IMG/VR virus record: IMGVR_UViG_3300025112_000169
Coordinates: 1 to 25,379 of that record
Direction: 5' to 3' (one strand)
Source: a virus
Length of the DNA: 25,379 nt
Shown piece by piece: positions 7,388 to 14,228 of this stretch (positions are counted from its first letter, which is position 1; each line of letters opens with the position of its first letter). Under the pieces are notes generated by a model that ran no database searches, was not told where the DNA came from, and worked only from the letters and a program-made list of their open reading frames with translations. Position numbers and translations under genes: made by a program.

Positions 7388-10017
7388 TATACTACCTCGC
7401 TTAACCTCTCTGATACACCAAACATCTCTTGAGCGCCAGTTAAACCTTGCGTCTCTTCAGATATTTGTCCACCTTGTTCTAAATTTTTCATAATATTTTC
7501 CATAATCTCTGCGCCCTTGTCAATGTCTCCATCGCCTGCGCCTCTTACAGCGTCCGCTGTAAATACAAATTCGTTTTTACTTAGTCTTGCTGGAACGTCG
7601 TCGGCTTTTTCTTCTCCGCCTAATGGAACAAAACCTCCATCGTTTCTATAATCTTTTTCCATACCACCTAGATCCATAAGCCCTCCTTCTTGAGCCATTC
7701 TTCTTCCACCCATAGGATTCATCATAGGTCTATTCATCATAGGGCTATTCATCATAGGATTCATCATAGGATTCATTCCTCCTGGCATTCCTCTCATTCG
7801 ATTTGGTTGTGGTGCTGGCATTGGATTTGGCCGTTGAGCTGGCGGTGGTGTTCGTCCAGGTGCTTGTGGTACTTGTCCTGTTGTTATTGGAGGATTACCT
7901 GATCCACCTGCATACCCAATTCTTCCGCCGTCAGCTGCATAATCCCAAGGGCTTCTATCAATTTGATCAATAAATTCATCGTAAGATCCTTTAAAACCAT
8001 CTCTAACTGCATCTAAATATTCTTGATACATAAAAGGACCTTCTCCCATTCCTGGATCGGAAGCCACCTTAACATCTCCAGCATCTCGATACCCAATTCT
8101 TCCGCCTTGAGCATACAAACCACCCATTCCTAATAAATTATAAATTTGATGTAAACCTTCGAATCCTAAGTCACCTGCTACCATGCTAGGACCACCAGCC
8201 CATCTAGTAAGTTTATCACTTAAAGATTCTTTTCTTGAACCTTTTTTTAAACCAATTCTTCCGCCTTCAGCTTTGTTTTGTTTTAATTCTTTTATCGCCT
8301 GGGCCATTGCTGAACCCAAATCTAAACCTTCATCTTGTAATTCTTTTACTCTTGCTAATATCTTGGATATATTGTCACCACCTATTTCAGCTGGTCCACC
8401 ATTCTCTGCATAGAATTGACCTACACTTCCTTGACGATTAAGATCAGCTTGTTTCATTACATCTGTAATGCCACCTAGTTTGTCTTGAGTTGTAGTCATC
8501 ATTGCATCTTCCATAGTATAGTCTGATGGAACTGATTGACCACCGGCATAGTATCCTGCTCTTCCACCATCTTTAACTCCTAAATATCTAAATTTAGTAG
8601 GATCTAAAGTACCAGCCATAGCCCCTGCTTTAATTCTCATCATTTCTTGTGCGTATGCATTTTTCGCTGCATCGTAATCAAACTTCTCATCTTCATCCTC
8701 TTCTTTACCACCCATGAAGAAAGGTAAAGCTGAAGCTGCAGCGATCCCTGTCCATGGATTTATTTTTTTGTACCATGGTAAGGCTTTAAATGCTTCGTCG
8801 CCCATTTCCCAACTTTTGGGTGCTTTACTTCTCATAAATAAAGCTCCTAAATTTTGTTTAGCATTACCCAAAGCAAATCTTCCAAATCCTGTTCCTGCTC
8901 CGCCAGGCATAAATGATCCTAGTCCAGTTCCTAAACCATACATTAAAGCAGCCTTACCTATCGGACTCTTTAAAACTTTCTTCGCAGCTCTTCCTATTTT
9001 TTTAAATATACTTCCTAAACCGTAAGCTCTTCTTCCAGTTTCAGTATCCATGATACCACCATACGCTGCCGGTATTCTTCCACCGTCTGCCCAAGATGTT
9101 TTGTACATGGTTCTTGGATCTACTCCAAACTTTTCTCCCCATGCTAAATTTGCTGCTGTTGGATCTTCCCCCACATAATAATCAAAAGGATTATTTACAC
9201 CAGTGGTAAGTGATTCTTGAAATGCCGATGGAGTAGTCGTAGTCGCTGCTGTAGTTCCACCTCCGCCGCCTCCACCTTGAGTTAATCCTCTATTTCTAAA
9301 AACATGAGGATCTATGCCTCCCTCTCCTGGTCTTTCCCTGTAACCATACTGTAAAGCTCGTCCTGTAATAGGATCTTTTTCAGTAACATATTTTTCTAAG
9401 TTACCAATGTCTCCTGAATGTTTAATATTTGGAGCACCTTTGTACGTTGCCATCCAATCTCCATAGTTTAATACATTTGAAGGTTTCTCTATGTGAGGAA
9501 GATGCGATACTGTTGGTTCATAATTATATGCATCGCTTTCCCAAAAACCAAATGGATTTTCCTCATCTAAAGTAGATGGAATATTAGTAACACCGAGCTC
9601 AGATAAATAATTTTTATAATCTTGGTGATATCCTTTTACTTTTGCTTTATTGGGTCTATACAAGTATTGTTTTATCTGGCTCTTTATAGATTTTTTCTCA
9701 GCTTTTTTCTTTGCTTTTTCTTTTTGATCAGGACCAGTATATTTCTTTATATTTCCTATGTCTTCTAATCCAGATGGTCCGGGGTCATCGCCCCCTCCAT
9801 GTTTAGCTGTTCCCATAGCACCTTTTCCCATTGCCGCCGCTGATTTTCTAGCATCGTCACCACGATATCCTGGTCTTCCTATACCTGGTTTAACTAACTG
9901 TGATATCCCACCATCATCTTTCTTAATTCTACTTCCATAGGTATCGGTCCAGTCTCTTGCGATTTCTGGTTCGTTAGCCCATAGGTATCTTCTTTGCTTT
10001 TCTGATTTGAAAGGCAT
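7387..10017 (-). CDS. Large modular virion protein with repeated DGGRxGY tags (876 aa)
   Basis: A mosaic, low-complexity-rich protein. The N-terminus MPFKSEKQRRYLWANEPEIA is a motif I recognise from many phage late proteins. Further along are GIGRPGYRG (46-53), a Lys-rich stretch (97-118), a Gly8 run (about 248-254), a cationic amphipathic helix (GLGSIFKKIGRAAKKVLKSP, 333-352) followed by Ala/Gly hydrophobic sequence, and five DGGR-type tags at 310-321, 483-493, 583-593, 636-647 and 695-705. A Pro/Met/Asn repeat spans 720-774. The C-terminal module includes EEKADDVPARLSKNEFVFTA (802-821) and DAVRGAG, common in marine phage proteins and reminiscent of the 'VPALLTPGEFV' motif of tape-measure/internal proteins. 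I infer an internal virion or assembly protein. The genes on both sides overlap it by 1 nt. Confidence 0.55.
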   Translation of the reverse strand: MPFKSEKQRRYLWANEPEIARDWTDTYGSRIKKDDGGISQLVKPGIGRPGYRGDDARKSAAAMGKGAMGTAKHGGGDDPGPSGLEDIGNIKKYTGPDQKEKAKKKAEKKSIKSQIKQYLYRPNKAKVKGYHQDYKNYLSELGVTNIPSTLDEENPFGFWESDAYNYEPTVSHLPHIEKPSNVLNYGDWMATYKGAPNIKHSGDIGNLEKYVTEKDPITGRALQYGYRERPGEGGIDPHVFRNRGLTQGGGGGGGTTAATTTTPSAFQESLTTGVNNPFDYYVGEDPTAANLAWGEKFGVDPRTMYKTSWADGGRIPAAYGGIMDTETGRRAYGLGSIFKKIGRAAKKVLKSPIGKAALMYGLGTGLGSFMPGGAGTGFGRFALGNAKQNLGALFMRSKAPKSWEMGDEAFKALPWYKKINPWTGIAAASALPFFMGGKEEDEDEKFDYDAAKNAYAQEMMRIKAGAMAGTLDPTKFRYLGVKDGGRAGYYAGGQSVPSDYTMEDAMMTTTQDKLGGITDVMKQADLNRQGSVGQFYAENGGPAEIGGDNISKILARVKELQDEGLDLGSAMAQAIKELKQNKAEGGRIGLKKGSRKESLSDKLTRWAGGPSMVAGDLGFEGLHQIYNLLGMGGLYAQGGRIGYRDAGDVKVASDPGMGEGPFMYQEYLDAVRDGFKGSYDEFIDQIDRSPWDYAADGGRIGYAGGSGNPPITTGQVPQAPGRTPPPAQRPNPMPAPQPNRMRGMPGGMNPMMNPMMNSPMMNRPMMNPMGGRRMAQEGGLMDLGGMEKDYRNDGGFVPLGGEEKADDVPARLSKNEFVFTADAVRGAGDGDIDKGAEIMENIMKNLEQGGQISEETQGLTGAQEMFGVSERLSEVV
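7711..7776 (-). repeat. Short tandem repeat encoding Met-Asn-Pro-Met motifs
   Basis: The 12-bp unit attcatcatagg recurs at 7717, 7732, 7747 and 7759 on the plus strand, with partial copies at both ends and spacing of 15, 15 and 12 bases. On the minus strand it encodes the MNPMMNPMMNSPMMNRPMMN segment of the 876-residue protein, in frame, so copy-number change would not shift the frame. Confidence 0.85.
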
Positions 10018-10676
10018 TATCTTCTTCCTCTTAAAGTCTCGATTCCTTCAATATCAATATCTTCTAATCGCTCAAAACCTGGGTCTATATTTCTTCCTCC
10101 ACCTTCTAGTCTAGGAGCAAAACCTGGGTCTATATTTCTTCCTTCACCTTCTAGTCTAGGAGCAAAACCTGGGTCTCTATTTTTTCTAAATTTTGGAAGA
10201 ACCCTTTCGAAAGCTTCTTCTTTTGATAAGCCATGCTCGTTCATTAAATACTTTATCGTTCTTATAAATACAGATTCATCTACTCCTGTACTAATTCCTT
10301 CTTTTATACCTTCAACCATTTCTCCACCTTGATATCCCATTCTTCCACCATACTCTGCACCCATTCTAGGCATAGGCATTTGTTGTTGCATGGGTCGTGG
10401 TCCAAGGCTCCCGATTCCTTGTTGTTGTTCTGGTCCTTGTCCTTCGTCAGCTTGCATTTGCTGGAGGATTTGTTTCCAAACCCCACTTTGAAAAAATTGT
10501 TCAAAGCTTTGAAACTGGCCCTGTTGTTCAGGACCTAAAGCGTCCCATATCTGTCTAGCAATCATTTGTTCTTGTTGATGCTGTGGAGAAGCTTGAGGAC
10601 CTTCGTTCCCTGTATATTTAATAGAAGGAGCGTCTGTCTGTAATTGTTCTGAAATATTAATATCTGTTATAGCCAT
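10017..10676 (-). CDS. Gln-rich virion-associated protein with DPGFAPRLEG repeats (219 aa)
   Basis: Unknown family. The middle is Gln/Met/Pro-rich (about 30-104), followed by a YGGRMGYQGG tag (109-118) of the kind seen repeatedly in the next gene. Residues 144-169 (LMNEHGLSKEEAFERVLPKF then RKNRDPG) match a segment of the 290-residue protein. The C-terminus has 15-residue repeats (166-180, 181-195, partial 196-205) with the core DPGFAPRLEG. Start ATG at 10676, with only a weak GGA element upstream. It is the first gene of the internal-virion block and overlaps the 876-codon gene by 1 nt. A structural, scaffolding or internal role is inferred from its neighbours. Confidence 0.5.
   Translation of the reverse strand: MAITDINISEQLQTDAPSIKYTGNEGPQASPQHQQEQMIARQIWDALGPEQQGQFQSFEQFFQSGVWKQILQQMQADEGQGPEQQQGIGSLGPRPMQQQMPMPRMGAEYGGRMGYQGGEMVEGIKEGISTGVDESVFIRTIKYLMNEHGLSKEEAFERVLPKFRKNRDPGFAPRLEGEGRNIDPGFAPRLEGGGRNIDPGFERLEDIDIEGIETLRGRR
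10074..10200 (-). repeat. 45-bp in-frame tandem repeat
   Basis: The plus-strand phrase aaaacctgggtct starts at 10074, 10119 and 10164, an exact 45-bp period. The intervening sequence (ttcttcc..cttctagtctaggagc) is nearly identical between the first two units. It encodes the repeated N-[IR]-DPGFAPRLEG-x-G-R motif near the C-terminus of the 219-residue protein. Sequence divergence between copies is low, suggesting recent duplication. Confidence 0.9.
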
Positions 10677-10730
10677 ATATATCCGTGTGTTTAAGGTTAA
10701 AGAGCAGGTATTTCTCCTGAGTTTATTATA

Positions 10731-10901
10731 CTACTTTGTTTTTGCAAACAAATCAAGGGGTGGCATGATTACTCTAACATCTCTTCGCACATCCTCCTCT
10801 GGGATATTAGCCGCTTTCAAAGCTGCTTCATCCTTATATTTCTCCCCAGTTTTCTTGTTAGAAATAGTTGTTATTACTTCTTTGGGTTCTAGTACTTGCA
10901 T
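10731..10901 (-). CDS. Small hypothetical late protein (56 aa)
   Basis: A 56-residue frame from the ATG at 10901 to TAG at 10731, starting MQVLEPKEVITTISNKKTGE and ending VIMPPLDLFAKTK. The ATG overlaps the stop of the upstream gene (TAATG), as at most junctions here, and the composition is that of a normal charged soluble protein (KYKDEAALKAANIPEEDVRR, 21-40). I do not recognise the family. It fills what would otherwise be a 225-base gap between two structural genes. The 54 bases between its stop and the next gene show no clear terminator. Confidence 0.65.
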   Translation of the reverse strand: MQVLEPKEVITTISNKKTGEKYKDEAALKAANIPEEDVRRDVRVIMPPLDLFAKTK

Positions 10902-11236
10902 TATGTTGTTACCTCTTTTTTAATGTTTAGATAGCTGACACCAAAATCAAATGAGTCTGCGCTACCTGCTTTAATTGTAAGGGTTGTACCCCCTACTACT
11001 ATTAACGGTTGGGTTAATAATTCCACTGTAGTGTTTGCCGTTAAAGCTGCTGTTTTAATAGCTGTAAAAGCATTATTAGTAACGGTTACACTGGGTGTTC
11101 CCGCAGAAGTAACGAGTATAGATTTAATAACATAGGTTTCACTAACTAAAGGATTACCTGCACCAAACGGATTAAGTTCCGCATCGGTAGTATCATTATC
11201 TATTCCTACAAAGTCGTATTGGTTTACTACTGCCAT
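10901..11236 (-). CDS. Small beta-rich virion-like protein (111 aa)
   Basis: Begins MAVVNQYDFVGIDNDTTDAE. It is rich in Thr, Val, Ala and Ser in alternating patterns (SVTVTNNAFTAIKTAALTAN, about 49-68; PLIVVGGTTLTIKAG, about 77-91), with no Cys or obvious catalytic residues. This profile suits a small beta-sandwich virion or tail component. It is translationally coupled by TAATG overlaps to the 54-codon gene before it and the 56-codon gene after it, directly downstream of the nozzle-like gene. No specific family was recognised. Confidence 0.5.
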   Translation of the reverse strand: MAVVNQYDFVGIDNDTTDAELNPFGAGNPLVSETYVIKSILVTSAGTPSVTVTNNAFTAIKTAALTANTTVELLTQPLIVVGGTTLTIKAGSADSFDFGVSYLNIKKEVTT

Positions 11237-11400
11237 TATTCCATAAAGAAGCTTCTAGCTTCTATCTCCTGTTTTAATTCTTCTTGAAAGGTAGTGTTTA
11301 ATTTCTCCAGAACAGCATCTAAATCTCTTACTAAAGATTGTGCCACGTCTACTTCATATTCATTGCTTGCTCTAGTTAATGATTGTACTATCTTAGCCAT
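11236..11400 (-). CDS. Small coiled-coil-like late protein (54 aa)
   Basis: A 54-codon frame running from the ATG at 11400 to TAA at 11236, with 1-nt overlaps (TAATG) to genes on both sides. The protein MAKIVQSLTRASNEYEVDVA QSLVRDLDAVLEKLNTTF.. has regular hydrophobic spacing through residues 18-50, consistent with one long helix or coiled coil, and ends EARSFFME. I think I recognise it as a small conserved protein of marine phages; its function is unknown to me. A structural or chaperone role beside the tail-nozzle gene is plausible. Confidence 0.7.
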   Translation of the reverse strand: MAKIVQSLTRASNEYEVDVAQSLVRDLDAVLEKLNTTFQEELKQEIEARSFFME

Positions 11401-13583
11401 TACCTTCTTCCTCCTGCATGTACATCTAACCTAAAAGTTCCCAGTTTCCAATTAGAATCTATTGCAGTGTTGGATATTTTTACTGCAACCGATCTGCCTC
11501 GTGCCCTGCACGATTGATAGTTAGTGGCTGAAGTAATAGTAAAAGGTCCTAGGGTAGAGCTTGCTGCGGTTTGATTAGGAAAATTTCTTAAGTCTAATTC
11601 AACGATTGTATTTCCAGATTGAGTTATAAAATCGGGTAAAAATCTGCTCACTCTCATTATAAATTCTCCATCTCCTCTAAAAGTAATTCCTTGTTTTTTG
11701 TCCTGAGTAATATCAAAATCTCCAGACAAAATATTGGCTGGAACAGCATAGGTAGTTCCACCCTTAACATAATTCACTCCTTTTTCATGTTCATAGTAAG
11801 TTGAAATTCCATCTGTATTTCCTACAGTATCACAGGTATCGGTCCCTGCATCATATGATGTAGCATGAGGTAAACCAAAGATAGCTGAATCTATCCAAGT
11901 ACTTCTTGGAAAAATTGAACTAGCGTTTGTAAACCAAATAGGTCTAGATGGGGTTGAATCTAAATAACTATAAATGACACATCTATTAACCACGTTAGAA
12001 TCAGAGGTTGGATAAAACCACATTACCTCTCCAAACAAGTTATTAATTCCACAATAAATAAATTGATTTGAAGTTGTATTGAGATCATCGTAAACATAGT
12101 CTTCTACTAGGCAATCCATCGATTCTAGTTTACCGGTAAATCTAAAGAAACCATTATCAGACATCCAGTACGCAGCACCATCTACTTCAACAGCTGCATT
12201 CTTTCCTATCAAACCACAGTTGGTTCCTACTTGTTCATAGGCGAAAGTAAAAGGTTGACCTACAAAACGCATGGTGAATAATGAGGTATCCGTCCATACA
12301 TAAAGTGCATTTCTTCCTAGTTTAGATCCCATGATCCGTGAGCCGGCAGCCAGTCTTTGTGTGCCAGCGCTATTGATTGCAGTAGGTGCCCAGTCAGTTA
12401 TATCCTCTTGAGAAGAGAATCTTAAAAACATATCATCTTGAGTACTTGTGTCTCCAATCGTGGTTTCAGTTCCAAATAAAACTAAGTGACGATCAGGAGT
12501 CGAGACTAACATATCTCTAGATGCTGTTGGTGCACCAGAAATAATTGTCGCTCTTGTAGTTGTAGCATTGGTTAAGTCTGAATCCCATTCAAAGACAGCT
12601 CCATTAAAAATTAAAGCTATAAGTGTAGATCCTAAATTGTCCAACGACCATAATCCTGGTTCAGCAACTTTATCAGTTGTAGCCGCAGCTTGACCCCATG
12701 CAGCATAGTCACTGTAATTAGTAACCGTTGCTCCATCAGAGTGAGCAGCTCTTGTTGTTCCTCGAGCAGCTCTACTTATTCCTGTTAGATCGCTTCCTGA
12801 AACTCCTGTATAAGAAATCTCTTCTGTGCCGACTTGAATATAATTTGTTCCTGTTGTTGGAAATCCTGTAACTGAATCTAAAGTAATGCTTGTTCCTGAT
12901 CCTCCAGTTCCATAAACATTGTCTCCTAAGGCTCCATCTAAAGTTGTTGTTTGAGGATTGGTTACGCTACCACCAAACTGGGATATACCCCATCCATAAA
13001 CTCCAACCTGTTCAGCTGGGCCTACTGGATAGTAAAATTTAACAGAAAGATCTCCATCAGTAGCGGTTGCGCTTGCAGTAGATCCCATTGTAATAGTAAC
13101 CGAGGTAGCGTCTACTACTTCAGTTATCATAAAACTTTTATTATCAAAATCAGAAGCAGAATAACCAGACCCTGTAGGAACGGTAACACTTTCAAGAAAT
13201 AAAATATCTCCTGCTGTCATTCCTGCGGTAGAGGATAAGGTAATTGTAAGAATAGCAGACCCACTAGTAGAAGCTAGTTTGTCGGTTAAGGCTCCGAAGT
13301 CAGTTTTAATTGGGTGAATGTCATAATACACCCCGCCAGAATATGCATATAAAATTCGATTGGTTCCAATGATGGCATATTTAATACCTTCTTTGTTAAC
13401 CATTTGATGAAGAGCCCGAGCTGATCCAGTTAAAGCTTTATCTCCTAACTGGGCCCATCCTCCTATTTTTTCAGGTGTGCCATATCTAAAGCGAACATTC
13501 TCGCCTCCTGTCCATTGTGCTTCAGCTCCTGTAGGGGTAATTTGTTTATTAAATCCTGGTAAAAAACCTATCTTTTGCAGCAT
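11400..13583 (-). CDS. Tail nozzle/hub-like protein, P22 gp10 / T7 gp12 role (727 aa)
   Basis: Starts MLQKIGFLPGFNKQITPTGA, followed by WTGGENVRFRYGTPEKIGGW (24-43), an N-terminus I associate with large tail-tube/nozzle proteins of short-tailed marine phages. The remainder is beta-rich with regular Trp/Gly motifs typical of propeller-like folds (SLDNLGSTLIALIFNGAVFE, then a long run through about 650). Two inserted beta domains are apparent: about 101-185, and about 226-289 with VGTEEISYTG...GISRAARGTTRAAHSDGATV, a module common in phage structural proteins. No peptidase or lyase motif was seen. Its own promoter candidate and a hairpin precede the start at 13583. The nozzle role is inferred from length, N-terminus and the two adaptor-like genes upstream. 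Confidence 0.6.
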   Translation of the reverse strand: MLQKIGFLPGFNKQITPTGAEAQWTGGENVRFRYGTPEKIGGWAQLGDKALTGSARALHQMVNKEGIKYAIIGTNRILYAYSGGVYYDIHPIKTDFGALTDKLASTSGSAILTITLSSTAGMTAGDILFLESVTVPTGSGYSASDFDNKSFMITEVVDATSVTITMGSTASATATDGDLSVKFYYPVGPAEQVGVYGWGISQFGGSVTNPQTTTLDGALGDNVYGTGGSGTSITLDSVTGFPTTGTNYIQVGTEEISYTGVSGSDLTGISRAARGTTRAAHSDGATVTNYSDYAAWGQAAATTDKVAEPGLWSLDNLGSTLIALIFNGAVFEWDSDLTNATTTRATIISGAPTASRDMLVSTPDRHLVLFGTETTIGDTSTQDDMFLRFSSQEDITDWAPTAINSAGTQRLAAGSRIMGSKLGRNALYVWTDTSLFTMRFVGQPFTFAYEQVGTNCGLIGKNAAVEVDGAAYWMSDNGFFRFTGKLESMDCLVEDYVYDDLNTTSNQFIYCGINNLFGEVMWFYPTSDSNVVNRCVIYSYLDSTPSRPIWFTNASSIFPRSTWIDSAIFGLPHATSYDAGTDTCDTVGNTDGISTYYEHEKGVNYVKGGTTYAVPANILSGDFDITQDKKQGITFRGDGEFIMRVSRFLPDFITQSGNTIVELDLRNFPNQTAASSTLGPFTITSATNYQSCRARGRSVAVKISNTAIDSNWKLGTFRLDVHAGGRR

Positions 13584-13587
13584 AAAA

Positions 13588-13607
13588 ATCCTAATTTATT
13601 TTAGGAT
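13588..13607 (-). promoter_or_regulatory. Hairpin over the ribosome site of the 727-codon gene
   Basis: Perfect 7-bp inverted repeat ATCCTAA-AATAAA-TTAGGAT followed by TTTTTATG, where ATG is the start of the nozzle-like gene. The right arm contains the AGGA ribosome site. In read-through RNA it could act as a weak terminator or mask the ribosome site. It is too short and AT-rich to be certain. Confidence 0.45.
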
Positions 13608-13609
13608 AT

Positions 13610-13638
13610 ACTATATTTACACCATATACAACGGTTAA
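13610..13638 (-). promoter_or_regulatory. Candidate sigma70-type promoter for the 727-codon gene
   Basis: Minus-strand TTAACC (13638-13633), a 17-base spacer and TATAGT (13615-13610) match the -35/-10 pattern at 4/6 and 5/6 positions. The -35 overlaps the stop codon of the last oxygenase gene. The expected transcription start near 13603 would fall inside the hairpin at 13588-13607, removing one arm. Confidence 0.45.
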
Positions 13639-14228
13639 GAAATATTGAAATTAACAGCTACACTAATTCTTTCGCCCTTGCTTTTAAAACTATTTACAAA
13701 ATGAGCTAGCCCAGATGGAAAGATAAAGAAATCACCTACTTCGGGTGTAAATGTCTTCATATTAATAAAATGTTTACTGGTTTGAGCATTTATGAAAAAG
13801 TTTATATCACCAGGTTTGGCTCCACTTGTTTCAAAATCATCTCTTTCTTTTTTTAAACCTTTGGGCATTTTTAAATAAAAAACAGCAGAAAACTCACAGA
13901 GAGTATGGGTATGAATTGGATTTGATTCACCAGCCTTCATGTAATTTACCCAAGCAGTATCTAGAGCCAGATCATTGCAGGGCTCTTTATACCAGTGTTT
14001 ATAGGCGTGTTTATATAAGATTAAATATGGTTTTAAAAGTTTCTCTAATTTTTTTTTATCTTTTATTAAATATTCTTTTTTAATTAATCCAGCTAGATTT
14101 TTATTCCATTTTTCTTTTTCATCTGTTTCACATAAACTTAAAAAAACTTTTAAATCTTCTTTCATTAAAGAAGATTGAAATAATAAAGGTCCAGTATAGT
14201 AAAAATTATATGTAAATTCTTTTTTCAT
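13635..14228 (-). CDS. 2OG-Fe(II) dioxygenase, PF13759-like (197 aa)
   Basis: A putative iron- and 2-oxoglutarate-dependent oxygenase of the '2OG-FeII_Oxy_5' type. Visible elements: TAWVNYMKAGESNPIHTHTL (91-110) with the H106-x-H108 pair that takes the place of HxD in this family; SAVFYLKMPKG (114-124); and GDFFIFPSGLAHFVNSF (165-181) with the distal ligand H176. These are followed by the 2OG-binding R187 in GERISVAVNFN, the family's typical ending. The N-terminal half is a Lys-rich helical region. Its ATG follows the upstream stop directly (TAAATG) with no ribosome site, implying coupled translation. It is the last member of the oxygenase array. The substrate is unknown. Confidence 0.8.
   Translation of the reverse strand: MKKEFTYNFYYTGPLLFQSSLMKEDLKVFLSLCETDEKEKWNKNLAGLIKKEYLIKDKKKLEKLLKPYLILYKHAYKHWYKEPCNDLALDTAWVNYMKAGESNPIHTHTLCEFSAVFYLKMPKGLKKERDDFETSGAKPGDINFFINAQTSKHFINMKTFTPEVGDFFIFPSGLAHFVNSFKSKGERISVAVNFNIS

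Noticed and set aside
8714-9025. Plus-strand 103-codon frame
   Set aside because: Antisense to the 876-residue gene; low-complexity product of codon bias, no ribosome site.
7711-10200. Possible CRISPR-like arrays
   Set aside because: The repeats are short, contiguous and in frame within genes, with no unique spacers.
10304-10504. Minus-strand 66-codon frame inside the 219-codon gene
   Set aside because: Out-of-frame shadow of a Gln-rich region.
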